From contig VZRZ01006168.1 in assembly GCA_013398175.1 (NCBI GenBank), forward strand, positions 516,268 to 580,267: a stretch of DNA of 64,000 bases. Direction: 5' to 3'. Shown here piece by piece: positions 1 to 12,100 of this stretch (positions are counted from its first letter, which is position 1; every line of letters begins with the position of its first letter). The translations under genes were made by a program, and so were the position numbers. The stretch is from Climacteris rufus (taxonomy: Eukaryota > Chordata > Aves > Passeriformes > Climacteridae). A model generated the notes under the pieces. It searched no databases. It saw only the letters and a list, made by a program, of their open reading frames with translations, and was not told the DNA's origin.

Positions 1-562
1 GATAGTAATTTATGACAGAACATAACTAGGAACATGACACGATAATAGATGTGGAAGCTATGGTGAAAAAAGGCATCCATTCAGCTCTTTTGTCATACAA
101 TTTATAGGTGGTTTATTTTGTTTGCAAAGGAACAGAATAATAAATGATGAACAGCAAAAGTTATTCCACCTTCTTGAAACTTACTTAATAAAAAAGCATT
201 GTGCATCCCACTCTGTTTCAAAATAACACTGTATCAGGCAACAGGGGATTTTTGATCTACCATGGCTGTGCATTTAACAAAGATAGAAAAGTACATGGCC
301 CCTACATGATAGAGAAATTGCCAATTGCATTATTTTACTTATGATTTTGCTAACATGGTAAAAAAAATATGACAATGGACAGGTCATCAATTATCACTGT
401 TAGATGGTAGTCTCTTGTGGATTTTAAAATTTTTTTTATCTACATGTGTGTTATTGCCATTCTGGAACAGGAACACCTAAATAACATCTGACTCCTTTTG
501 GCAACTCCCTGAATGTCTACTTGCTCACCAGGGCACAAATCTTAATATTTTGAATCTCTTTT
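1..562. other. AT-rich intergenic DNA
   Basis: No gene, RNA or recognisable transposon is visible. The segment is AT-rich, with short A and T runs and frames that close quickly. It leads into a CA microsatellite. Confidence 0.7.
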
Positions 563-588
563 ACACACACACACACACACACACACAC
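563..588. repeat. (AC)n microsatellite
   Basis: About 13 uninterrupted AC units. The reverse strand reads as alternating Val-Cys, which explains a spurious short frame across it. Confidence 0.95.
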
Positions 589-635
589 TAAAATATTTGA
601 GTGCTATACAGTCATCTCTCTCGCTAATTAATGCT

Positions 636-1222
636 TGTAGCAGCACGCTTGGCAGAAGCTGCTGCTTTTGAGCTTCAGGTTTTGGTGGGAAGAAAGCCCA
701 GGCAAAGCCCTCAGCCTTCTTCCTCCAATATCTGAACCTTCTGCCTGAGCTGTGGCAAAATCCCATATTTCCCTTGTGTTACCTGTGCCCATATCTCAGA
801 TGCCATATATGGCTATGCCCTGGAAAGCTCTTCCCCACTGGTCACTTTGAACTATGCCATTCCCCATTGGGAGTTTCCTGATGCCATCTCCCTTTAAAAG
901 AGCCCTGCAGGGCTTCTTCCTCGCTCTTTCTTCTGGATCTTCAGCCAACTGGATAACTCTGGACCCTCATGAAGCAACACTGGATTCACAATAAATGGCT
1001 GATATCCCGGAGAAAGGCCCTCTGAGTAGCCTTTTATTCTTTTCTGCGCTAGCACACCACACCTGGGGAACTCTTGTCCTAGAGGAGCCAGCAGAAACAG
1101 GTTATCTGCGGTAGCAAGGACTCTGTCCTTTGGGAGAGTTATACAACTCATCCCGGCAGGGATCACACACGCATAAAGGCGCTGTTGCTGCCTCAAGAGC
1201 ATTCCAGGCATTAGCTCCTTTA
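636..1222 (+). mobile_element. Solo LTR, family A copy 1
   Basis: A 587-bp element that matches two other blocks in this window (24516-25114 on the minus strand and 34477-35091 on the plus strand) along its whole length. It starts with TGTAGCAG and ends in CCTTTA. The flanking hexamers AATGCT (630-635) and AATGTT (1223-1228) match at 5 of 6 positions and look like a decayed 6-bp target duplication. It carries a TATA-like TTTAAAAG at 893-900 and a polyadenylation signal AATAAA at 990-995, about 95 bp apart, which fits a U3-R-U5 layout. No gag, pol or env sequence is attached, so it is probably a solo LTR left by recombination. A 6-bp duplication is usual for class II (ERVK/alpharetrovirus-like) elements; the class is inferred. 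Open frames on both strands inside it are chance frames. Confidence 0.85.
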
Positions 1223-1228
1223 AATGTT

Positions 1229-2405
1229 ATGTTTCTAATAGGCTCTTCCAGAACTATTGTTTTGATTTTTTTTCTTTTTCTTTTTATTCGTAATCAAGCT
1301 TTGCAACATTTATCTTTCAAAGGAATAAGAGCTGTGAGTTCAGATATTAAAATTTTTACTCCACTCTCAGAAAACTTTCAAATTGCAGAGTATAGAAATT
1401 AATTATAAATAGGTAATTTAGCTCAAAAATTTAGTTGTTCTTTCTTCAAGCCTTGCGTTATTAAAAAATATCGTGAAAAAACAAAGTACTAAGGAGAATA
1501 GTCAATAAAACCTCTATAAGAATGAGATAGAGGGATATTTTCACTGAAGATCTATAAAATGTTTCTGCAGAGGATATGATAACTAGCTTTCATATGTTTC
1601 AATCAAAATTTATCTATTAATAAACACTGACTGCAAAGAGTTAAATGGGAGTTATAAGCTGCCTGGGAAAAACTATACTGAAAAAAATCCTCTTAAATTA
1701 GACATTGAATAATAATAGCCAAGAAAGAATTAGAAAGGCATTATAGCTAGAGGACTTGAGTAAGAATACCTTCAACTACCAACACAAATTCCATTTAGAC
1801 TAAATCTTACAAGAATAAAAAAGTTAATGCCTTTTGAAATGTTTAGATGTTTTGAATTTTAAGTCAATAATAGATATATAGTGGATTTCAATTTTAACAT
1901 ATACACAAGAAAGCCCCTTTATAGTCAACAGGATTACTATGCTACAGTCTTACTATATCGCTTAAATCAAATTAATTGCTTAACTGCATCATGAAGGTGA
2001 GACATAAAATTGCTAAATGAGTGGGGTGTTGTCTGTTCCCTAAGTGCCCCTGCAATTGGTAAGGATTTTTAAGGATGATTTCCACAGAACGTACTCAAGT
2101 TGAGCTTTGTTAAAACAGGACAAAACAAATCTAGGCAGTAATTAATTTGGAAGACTTCTATCAGATTCTTTAGTATAAGTTATGAGGACATTTATGTTTG
2201 GGGTTTAATTAGTTCTAGGATTTACCACCTCCCACAGAGCTGTCAATGCCCAACACTTTCAAAAAATGTACCATTAGTGATTTTAAACGCAAAGTTGCTG
2301 CCTCGTTTTATCTTCATTCTTCAATGTCAGTAATAACAATGTTTTTTGGAAGCAGTTTTTATGTGACTACTGTTTATTATACAACAAAAAACCAAAAACA
2401 CACTT
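1229..2405. other. AT-rich intergenic DNA
   Basis: No gene or transposon is recognisable. There are T-rich and A-rich runs, for example around 1260-1285, and no frame longer than about 60 codons apart from one that starts inside the upstream LTR. Confidence 0.65.
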
Positions 2406-2422
2406 ACACACACACACACACA
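2406..2422. repeat. Short (AC)n microsatellite
   Basis: A short CA run preceded by imperfect ACAC units from about 2397. Confidence 0.85.
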
Positions 2423-2582
2423 AGAATTTAGGCATAGAGTATCAATTTCCTGCCATATTGTATCTTAAAAAATTACATAGAGCAGTGGATGGGATAGAGC
2501 AGATTTCTTGCTTTTTCCAGAAAACAGTAATTTGACAACTCCATTTTCTGTGTCACATTTAAGACTGCAATCAGTTCTTGGG

Positions 2583-3127
2583 TGTGGAGGGCTGCCAGCC
2601 ACTGGGGCTGGAGCTCTCTGCTCTCCCTTGGAGGAAAGATGCCTGAAGGCCAAATCCCCAGAGATAAGAACCCTCCTACAGCTCACGGTGACCAGAGGCT
2701 ACCCCCAACATCCCTTGCTCTTTTTATGGTAATAGTCTGTATCCTGTTGGCTAAACTGATGTCCATCCCACCCTGCCTTCCCTATATAACCCCGCTGTGA
2801 GCACCCCTGATTCCAGGGAAAAACCTAGCCTCTGGTTCCCTTCACAGGGATGGCTGAATAAAGCTTACCTGTGGAATTCACCACGCAAGGCTCCCTCGTC
2901 TCTCTCCATCCCCAGGCTTGCCCAGGTGGTCTCTTTGAGCTGATCTCACAAAGAGCTGAATCACTAAGAGTTGAAACCACTTCTAGCCAAAACGGCTACA
3001 CTCTCTGAGACCACCCGCCACTCCAGAGAAGTTGCAAAGGCCCCTGGAAAGGCTCTTCCCTTGTGGGACACTTTCTCTAGGAAGGTCGCAACCCCACTTA
3101 GCCCTTGGTCACCCCCCAGCTTGGACA
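2583..3127 (+). mobile_element. Solo LTR, family C
   Basis: A 545-bp GC-richer block that starts TGTGGAGG and ends GGACA, so it has TG...CA ends. The hexamer CTTGGG occurs directly before it (2577-2582) and directly after it (3128-3133), a perfect 6-bp target duplication. Inside are a TATA box (CTATATAA, about 2782-2789) and AATAAA at 2857-2862, 75 bp downstream, followed by a pyrimidine-rich U5-like stretch. These features fit a plus-oriented solo LTR of an ERVK-like element. I see no second copy in the window, so the call rests on termini, duplication and promoter layout. The long open frames here (140 and 166 codons on opposite strands) reflect higher GC content and are not credible proteins. 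Confidence 0.78.
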
Positions 3128-3191
3128 CTTGGGGAGGAATCAACTTCAGCAATCTTTTCCTCCTCCAAAACTCAAAAGTGCTTATGTTCTT

Positions 3192-3765
3192 TTTTGTGGT
3201 TTTACCACATCCAGCAACCAAACCCCACACAGCTTCTCCCTCACTCCCCCACCAGTGGGACGGGAGAGAGAATTGGAAGGGTAAAATCCAGAAAAATTTG
3301 TGCGTAGGAATAAACAGTTTAGTAGGAAAAACAAAAGCCACACACACAAGCAAAGCAAAACAAAGAATTAATTCACCACTTCCCATGGGCAGACAGGTGT
3401 TCTGCCACCTCCAGGAGAGCAGGGCTCCATTGCTTGACAGTGACTTGGGAAGAAAAATGTCATCACTCTAAATGTCCCCACCTTCCTCCCATTTTATGTA
3501 CTGAGTATGATGTCATATGGTCTGGAATATCCCTTTGGTCAGTTTGAGTCACCTGTTCCAGCTGGGTCCCAACATCCCACACACCAACTTCCTCACCAGA
3601 AGTGCCATGCAAAAAGCAGAAAAGGCCTTGGCTCTGTGTAAGCCTTGCTCAGCAATAACAAAAACATCTCTGTGGTGTCAAACCTGTGTTCAGTATAAAT
3701 CAAAAACATGGCCCCATAGAAGCCACTGGAAAGAAAACTACCTCTACCTTAGCCAAAACCAGCAC
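3192..3765 (-). mobile_element. Solo LTR, family B copy 1
   Basis: Resembles the blocks at 24397-25552 and 55342-55918 in the same orientation, and 27195-27715 in the opposite one. The sense strand is minus: read that way it begins TGTGCTGG, has a degenerate TATA (ACATAAAA, near 3495-3502) and an ATTAAA-like polyadenylation region. It ends near 3192 in the reverse complement of a TTGTGGTTTTACC sequence. It matches the general pattern I know for a widespread avian ERV LTR. Possible 5-bp flanks TCTTT (3188-3192 and 3766-3770) are suggestive only. It lies 64 bp downstream of the family C LTR and points the opposite way. Confidence 0.82.
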
Positions 3766-6700
3766 ATCTTTCCATTCTGCCTCAAAAATATTACATCTTA
3801 ATTGTAGTTGTTCTTGATTAAAATTCCAAAATGCTTTAGTTATCTGAGTGCTCAGTGCCCTTTCACACCTGCAGTTATTTGCTGTATTCCAAAACTGACC
3901 TGTCTCTAGCCTGAGATTTCTTCACATGTTGCTTTCAAAAGCATATTTTTAGTGCAGTGAATTGTTTAGCACTTACATTAGACTTTTGGGAAGGTATCAA
4001 CACATAATAATTATTTGTTCACTGTCTTATTTCCATGTAAATTTGTGTTTATGGGAAAGAATTGCATGTTTTATTCTCTCATCAAAGATAGCACTAGCCA
4101 ACAAAAGACGTTTAGGAAGAAATAGAATATTGTGGGGGTTTAAGTTAAGATAAAATAGGTATTTTCTAGCTCAATAGGACCTCATATTAGCTTTTCTCTC
4201 ATCCACACAGAGTCTTTAGAAATATATATTGCCAATCCTTACTTAACCACTTAACTTTATGATAAAATGCTAGGTAGTTAAAATCCAGTGTAATCTCTCA
4301 CATGGGGAATTTTTTGCTAGACTGATTATTTATAACTCCCTGATAAGACTAAAGAGTGTATGTTACAAAGGTGTCTGTAATCTACTTGCCCTAATCCTTT
4401 CATAGAGTTATTGAGAGCAGGTGCCTAATCATCACTAGGAGCTATCCTTTGAACGAGTCTTTCTTCATTTACCCTCATGAGGACCAAAGCTAGTCTTGGT
4501 GCTTCCCTTGTACTGTTAAAGAAAATGCAATGGGCATTTGAAAACACATTTCAATATTAAAACATTACTGTAGATTTTGAAAGAAAAAAGAAAAAATCTG
4601 GTTTATACCTATGAAGTTAAAGAGTTTGAGGATACTACAGAAAAAAAAGTAATAAAGATTTTTCTCAGAATTTCCTCCTTCTCTTCACTACCCCCACTCC
4701 CGGAAAAAAAAGGTTTCTGACATTGTGCCTAAGGTAAGTGGTTTAGCAAATGAATTCCAAGTAGGCCTTGGACAGGGTACAATCATCTGGGCAGAGCTTT
4801 AAAATATCTCGGCAGTGGTATCATTTGTAGTGCAATCTGTCTTTACCATGGACATCAGGACATACCTAATGTCTGCCAGACCCTGATATAAATGGTGAGT
4901 GGCATAACACAGAATAGGTTTACAATTACCTTAATGCATTCTTTTGTCTGATGTCATTGTTTGTGTATGGGATTGATTTAAAACAAAAATCTTGAGTTTG
5001 ATTTCTATGCTCTTGTTTACAAGACATTGAGTTACGCAGTCCTCAAAGAAATGTTAGCAGGACCTAGTAAACAAATCAGAACCAGTTAATAGAGAATAAT
5101 GAGCTGTTGAAACTTTCTTTGAAGAAAACATTTTAGAAATCATAACTAGTGAAGAAAAAAAAATTCTTCATTTTGTGGCTAAACAACTTGCAAGTGTTTA
5201 TTCATCATTATATGAGTCTCTAAATAGAGTGGGAACCTATGCTTAAGTGGGAAATTATGGTGAAAAATTATTTTGCACAAAATATTCCTTTTGTCCCTAT
5301 AGGAGTTATTTGCTTTATTATAATAGACATACAACAATTCACTGTCATCTAAGTTCCCATAAGGCTATCTTGCAAGTAGTATACCTACTCCAAATCATCA
5401 TAATGCTATATCCAGGCAGGAGAGTTTTGATTGTGTCAGACAAGCTGTAGTGATTAACAATCCAGTCCTATCCTGATGAACAGGAACTCAATAGTAATAA
5501 CTCATTTTTTCACCACATTCTGTCTAAATTACAGCAATTCAATAGAACTATCACAGAGCTGGTAACCTCTAGAAATATCTACAACCTGTCACCTCTGCAA
5601 CAACAGAGATGACAACAAACACAACAAACCCATTCTCTATTTTTTCCACATTCAACAAGGATATTGAGTCCAGTTAAAAATCTCTACTCTTATCTTCAGC
5701 GGTATATACTCATACATTAAAAAAAAAAAAAATCAAATACATCAGCTTTTGGCTGATACATTTGCAATTTCCTTGCAAAGGGACATTTTTTTAAAATAGA
5801 CAATTCTTCAGGAGATGGAAGTCTTCATTATGAAATGCAAATAGAGGTTGGTTAATTACACCCTTGTTTATTTAAAAATAACCTATTTCTATAGGCAATC
5901 TTCGAAGTGAAACAAAAATACTTGTGGAAATCTTGTGAATTTGAAAATAAGACATTGTACTTAACCTATGTGTTTACTCCCACCTGGGTCCCAATTTTAC
6001 ACTTTTTGGGAAATATAAAGGTCTTATCACCTTCCTTCCTTTCTTTAACTAACTCTCTTTAATCTAGACTGCAGCATATGCACTTTAAAAACATCTAGGT
6101 AAAACTCTGGAAAACTCACATAAAGTTCCAAATATTATCTGGACACTCTGAAACAGAAAGTGAAGATGTAAAATTATCACTCAATGAATAGTCAGATCAT
6201 TCTCATACTCCTGATAGCAAAGTTAGCGTTAAAAAGAAAAATATTATATAACAAAAGATGAGAACTTAACTGCCAGATAAGCCTGGATTTTCAATTGCTC
6301 AGTCTTGTGCTTGGTAATAATTCATACTTTTATAAAGTATTAATTAACACTGTTTAGGTTTTTTCAAAATGAGCTACTTGAGTAATGAGTTTTAAAAACC
6401 CTTAGAATATATGTAATGAATTCAACAGCTGTCAAAAAAAAAAAAAAAAAGCACATGCTTATTCTAAAACATGAAGGATCATTACTTTCAGTAATTAAGT
6501 GGAGATTCTTCCAGGATAGAATTGTCTCCTGATGTTTTTACTAATCATAATTTTAAGAGAGTATGAGACTCTAATTTACCACAGATACTTTATTCAGCTT
6601 GAGCATAAACAAACATTTTAACTTGGATTGTAATTACCCTTTTCCTCATACATATTGTATTTCTTTTGAGTGATGTTTCTCCACTATTAAGATTGATCTA

Positions 6701-9068
6701 TGCCAGATCTACTGTTTTGACTGGAATTAGCACCTCTAAAAGAGTTGTTTCTGATCTACTCTACATTAACACTACAGGATACAAACAAACATCATGCCTG
6801 ATTCCCTAAGTTCAAAATCAATGGTCACTCTCAGCAGCTTTGTGACTTTTCTGTTAAGCTAACAAAGAATTAGTCTCTAATTAGTAAAAGTTCCAATTAT
6901 CTTAGCACTTGATTCTGAAAATATCCACTACTTAAATTTGTTACCGTAAGTAATCCCAGTGAAGCAAATAGAAACACAACATTAAATATAGCTCTCGGAG
7001 GGAGCCAGTTGCATGCCAGGAGCTGCTGTAAAGGAGAGAGGACATCATGCCCTTACTCCCAGAACCAATATATATATAATTTTAATCAGAAACCATGAAA
7101 TAATATAGTCCAGCTATCAGAAATGAATGAATGACTTCACTGAAAATCATCAGAATTTATAGTCCACACAATATCAATCCATTGTCAGTATCCATGACAT
7201 TTGCACAGGATCTATAAAAGGCTTTGATTTTACCTATAATATTAGTAATCAAAGTCTTACATGTATCATATAACTTAAGTATAATATAAATCAGAACTTT
7301 GTCCAAGTCTGAGATACTTATTTTCTAGCTACTTAGACCTTTCTAAGGAAGCTATTATAATACACAAAACTGCCCCCCAAAAAATACGGTATGTGATTTT
7401 TAGAAGTCTGTCTGGAATTACTTTCTAAATTTATTTAAAATGTTTATAAAATGAAGAAAAACATGCATAAGTGTTGAAAATAGCTGTTTGGAAGGTACTT
7501 GATAATGCTAGATTGAAAATCTCATATGCATCCTTATTATCATGGTAAATAATTAAATTATATTTCACTGAAACTCCAAAGACACTGTGGCTGGATGGGA
7601 AAGGAATCCTAAACAGTAGAATCTGAAGTCATCAATAGTTTCTTAAGAAGATATCACAATTTAAAATGCCTACAAATTTCACCACTGTGATATTTTAATG
7701 ATTTCCCTGAGACTGCTGTTCTAGCTTGCTTTTCTTGTACTTTTTAACCTTTGATCGTCACAGAGATTTTGAAAAACTAAGTCCTCCTTGAAACAGGAGG
7801 ATAAAGCACTCCCTTCTTTTCTCTATCATTCCCCTTTCTCCTTCTCCCAAACTATATCACTCACAAGGTCCCTCATAGACAAATCAATTTATCTGACACT
7901 GATGCTCTCTAGTGCATTTCTTCAGATCATCCAAGTAATGGAAAAGATGTCTCATCCCTATACTACCTCACCAAAACTCTGTACTAGAAGAATATGGATG
8001 GTGTGAGATTAAACTAGGCTGTAGAGAGATGCTTCTTCTACTCCTATCCAGCTCATAAAATCCTATGACAAATTGACCACTGATGGCCTCCACATTAACT
8101 CTTTGAACTCTCACTGTTCTAGGAAGGTGGAAATCATATTTTGACATCCTTACCAACAGAATGCAATGTAGAGCATACAGCAGCACTCACATAAATTGTT
8201 CACAAGGTTACACGTTTCCATCAAAGTAATACCCTGACTTCTGCATCATAGTCCCTGAGCTACCATCTGTGAACCTTTAGTGAAATGTGCAAAAAGCTGG
8301 GAGATTGAAATTCCTGTTTTCTCTTGGAAGTCTTTGCTGGGCTTAAGCAGCTCCAGTACTCATAACTTGTACTTTCTGTCAAAAGAAGAAGTTGTGCTTT
8401 TGCTTCATTCTGCTGATGACTTTTTTCCCTAAGAAGATTGAAAGTCTATTAAAATTATAGAAAACAGAACTTGCAAATAAGCCTGTGGGAATAGAATAGA
8501 GCCAAGTGGAGTTATTGTTCCTGTTTAGGCTAAAGATAAATGAATAGCTAAAGCACCACCATAATATTCAAATATATTTTAAAATAATCATTCCTGTTAC
8601 TACAATGAAGTATTTGAAGATACTGCTTAAATATTTTCCAGCTTATAGACATAAATTGTGATTGCCAAACCTGTAAATTTATCTCACAGGCTTAGGTTAT
8701 AGCCATAAAAGAGAATACAAAATAGCCAGATATTCTCAACCTCTCAACTGTTGTGGAAATAGCAAACATGGTACCTTCTTTGAAAATGTTGCAGTTTATG
8801 TGCATTTATTTGAAAAGTTCTTACTGGGTTTCTCATAGGAGTTTCATTGCTTTGGCTTTCTTTCTTCACAGTGCCTATGTTATTTCTCTAGCTTATTATG
8901 AAATTAGGTTTTTTGCACATCTCCATCTGTTCATTTGAAATTTCTCATTCCCTCTCACTCATTAGATCGATTTTCAGGCTTTCAAAATTTAAAGAGCCAC
9001 AGCACTACTTTATGACTAACTATAAAAACTTCTACTAAAGTTCAAAGATCTTCTACTGAAAAGAAAAT
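3766..9068. other. Long AT-rich intergenic stretch
   Basis: About 5.3 kb without a recognisable gene, RNA or transposon. It contains poly(A) runs at 5719-5732 and 6434-6450 and many short AT-rich palindromes. Open frames do not exceed about 72 codons, and none has recognisable protein features. Confidence 0.6.
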
Positions 9069-9120
9069 TATATATGTGTGTGTGTGTGTGTGTGTGTGCG
9101 CGCACGTGTGTGCATATATA
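9069..9120. repeat. 52-bp alternating pyrimidine-purine tract
   Basis: Every odd position is a pyrimidine and every even position a purine from 9069 to 9120. The order is a TA run, then (TG)12, then a CG/CA/TG core (9099-9113), then TA again. Such alternation favours left-handed Z-DNA, especially the CG and TG parts. The core is a (TG)n microsatellite. Confidence 0.93.
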
Positions 9121-12100
9121 AGGATTTGTTTAGGTATATATTGAATTTCACAATAATGCAATATTTTCACTGTCAATGAAATACCACAACTATTCTTAAA
9201 AAAATTGCTTCCTCGAAGATATGTAATTTTAACGTGAATGGGCAAACACCATATGAAAATCTTGTTAAAGAGAGGTGAAAACCATTTTTGGTTAATGTTT
9301 TCCTACTGACAAGATGGTGGGGAGGCTGACCTTCTGCAATTAACTTGTTTTTCTGAAAGTTTTGGATTCATCACTTCACTGATATCATCTAATCCCAGAC
9401 AATTATTCATGCAAGACAAAATCCAGCACTGTGATGCTCAAAGGATATGACTGAAACTGAGCAGACAAGTACATATATTTGCAACTGGATCACCATCATG
9501 CATGTTGAATGAAGTTCAGCAACATTTCAAAATCTCCTGCAATGCAAGTAATATGGGGAAAATAAGAGGACTTTAATAACACAGTTTAATCTGGTAGATT
9601 TCAGTTGCTTTTGTGTCCACACAGCTTTCTAAAACTATAGAGTAATATCATAATGACAGTACTTTGCAGACAGAGCTCTAGTCCTTGTGAGCTGTTGGGA
9701 AAGAACCATAGATGGATGGAGCCAGAATTCTCCTGACCTATTCTTAGGCAATTTAAGTTACTACCTTAGCCATGGAAAGAGAAAACACTGGTTATCAAAC
9801 TAAAATTCAGCTTTTTGTCTCAGGTAACAACCTGCTTACCAACAGAAATGAGTCTTGATCATGGACAGATTTAAAGGAGAGAGCATAAATTCATAGAGTA
9901 ATGTAACACGAGAGACACGAAAACATATACCATGACAGTTAATTTGTTTAAATTAAAGGGAAGACACATTTTGAAAGTGTCAGATTGAAATGTCTGAATT
10001 ATTAAATTAACACCTTTTAAATTTTTTTTCTCTTGCTTCTCTCTTTTTACAGATAACCATTGATATCACACGTGAGTTGGTGTAAGAGGTTTAAGATCTG
10101 TAGACCAAATTATTTCTCCTTTTTAATCTAGTGAAATCTGTGCATTCAAGGAGAGAAAAGAGTGCTCTAACGAGTTATCCAAAACAAAGCTGTATCCTTG
10201 TTATATATCTGACAGTTTTTGCCAAGTTCCAGATGCTGTGGCAGCAGTGATTTGTTCAATACAGTCAAACACGTAGGACGCAGAAGCGGTTCTTCAGCCA
10301 AAAATTCTGGAACAAATAAATTGTTGAAGGGAAGCCTAGAGTCAGGCCACTGGGAGATGGAGACATTGATTTGATTCAAAATTCACGTGAGTCAAATGCC
10401 CCCAATAATGTAAGGGTGCAAGATCCATGGTTTCTCTGTGTCAGTCATTTACATACTAACTAAATGAATGTAAGTTATCAGTATGACAAAAAACTTCTAA
10501 ATCAGTAGCATTTTTCATGTACTTCACCTATGGAGCTGGGCTTGTGTCTCCCAGAAGTACTAACAATCAGATGAAAAAGCATAGCTTGTGTCAAGAGGAG
10601 TAAAAAATCCCAGAGCTGTCCTTGGCCTGATCTTCTTCCTAGTGTGCAATGATATGACCTCAAGCATCCCTAGACTGTTAGTCTCAGCAAACCTAAAAGC
10701 TCCTTAAGAGAAGCACATGCTACATGTGAAGGTGGAAAATAAAGAATAATATGTACAAGAAGAGTCTTAGCCTATATGCCAGCCTTCTAGTAATCCTAAC
10801 AAAAAATTTAGTCGTGACCACAGATAGACCCTTGAAGAGGGCATTGCTGCTTGTGTAACCAAATCCCAGGCACAATCCACAGCTGTTCTAGCTAGTTGTG
10901 CAAAATTGCTGCAATGCTCCCTCCCTATCAAACACACCTTTCACTCTGACAGCACCATAGGTGTTTGTTCCCAGAGTATTTGAATTCAGAGGAAAACACA
11001 TTTTAGTATTTTCCATTGGTTTATCCTGTAAATATTCTGAATTTCCCAGAGCTCATAGACCACCAATATACAACACTGATTTTTTTACTGAAAATCTGTC
11101 ACCATACTTTTTCTGAGACCCTTTTCCTTTTTATGAGGTAAAAGGGTCTTTTTCCTTGTTATGACTCTGTTGTTTCAATTCTAACACACGTAACATGTAT
11201 TTAACTGTATTTGAAACTTCTTTTAAATATGATGGTTTCTGTATCATTGAGCTATACTCCAAAGTTCCAGCCATGTTAAACTTTCCTTTGGTAAACAGAA
11301 CATGACATATAGTAGTTTTGATTATGCCTACTACATTTCCCATTTGTAATGGGGGGAAGTAGTATAAAATCCACAACAGTAAGAGGCAACAAAGAAACAG
11401 CTGAAATTTTTCTTTGATGAAGTAAAATCCATTTTATGCATTTTTCCCAGGAGAAGATCCAATGTCATTGAAAGAAGATTATTTGATCAGTAATATAAAT
11501 CAGGAAATAGATTCACTGTTGATATCAGTAGAAGTTGGGAAGCTTTTATCATTTGATAATCTGATGTATTCTTTGCACCACAGAGCAGGCGCCATCACTG
11601 TGTAAATGTGACATGAATAAAAAGTTTGCAATATGCTTATAATCCATCCTGTTTAGGTTTGACAGTTGGGGAAATCGAACAAAGATTAAGAGCAAGAGAT
11701 TGACAATGTACAGCCTTTCTAGAATTTTGGTAATGAGAAGGAATAATGACAGCTGAAAAACACCTGCTAGAAGAAAACATAACACAAAAATGTGCAGCTT
11801 ATAGTTGAGGCTGTCAAAAGACTGTACTAAAGGATTACAAACTGAAGTTACAACCCATTGCATTTAGTTGTCATTGGGTATGATCCTTGTAGCCAAGCAT
11901 GCTATTGTGCTCATCTTCACTCAGCTGTCTCTGGATTACATATTATATTTTTCATGCCTTCAGTCATTCTCCCCGAATGTCTGTAAAATGAACCTGCGGG
12001 GATTGTACAGAATATTGTAGCGACACGTAGTGGTACATTAGGTCGCTCTGGAGATATGAACTGTGGCAGACATAAAGAATTTGTTCTAATGTACTCTTAT

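Noticed and set aside
2971..3471. 166-codon open frame, longest in the window
   Set aside because: It spans the end of the family C LTR and part of the family B LTR, has equally long frames on the other strand, and shows no protein motif.
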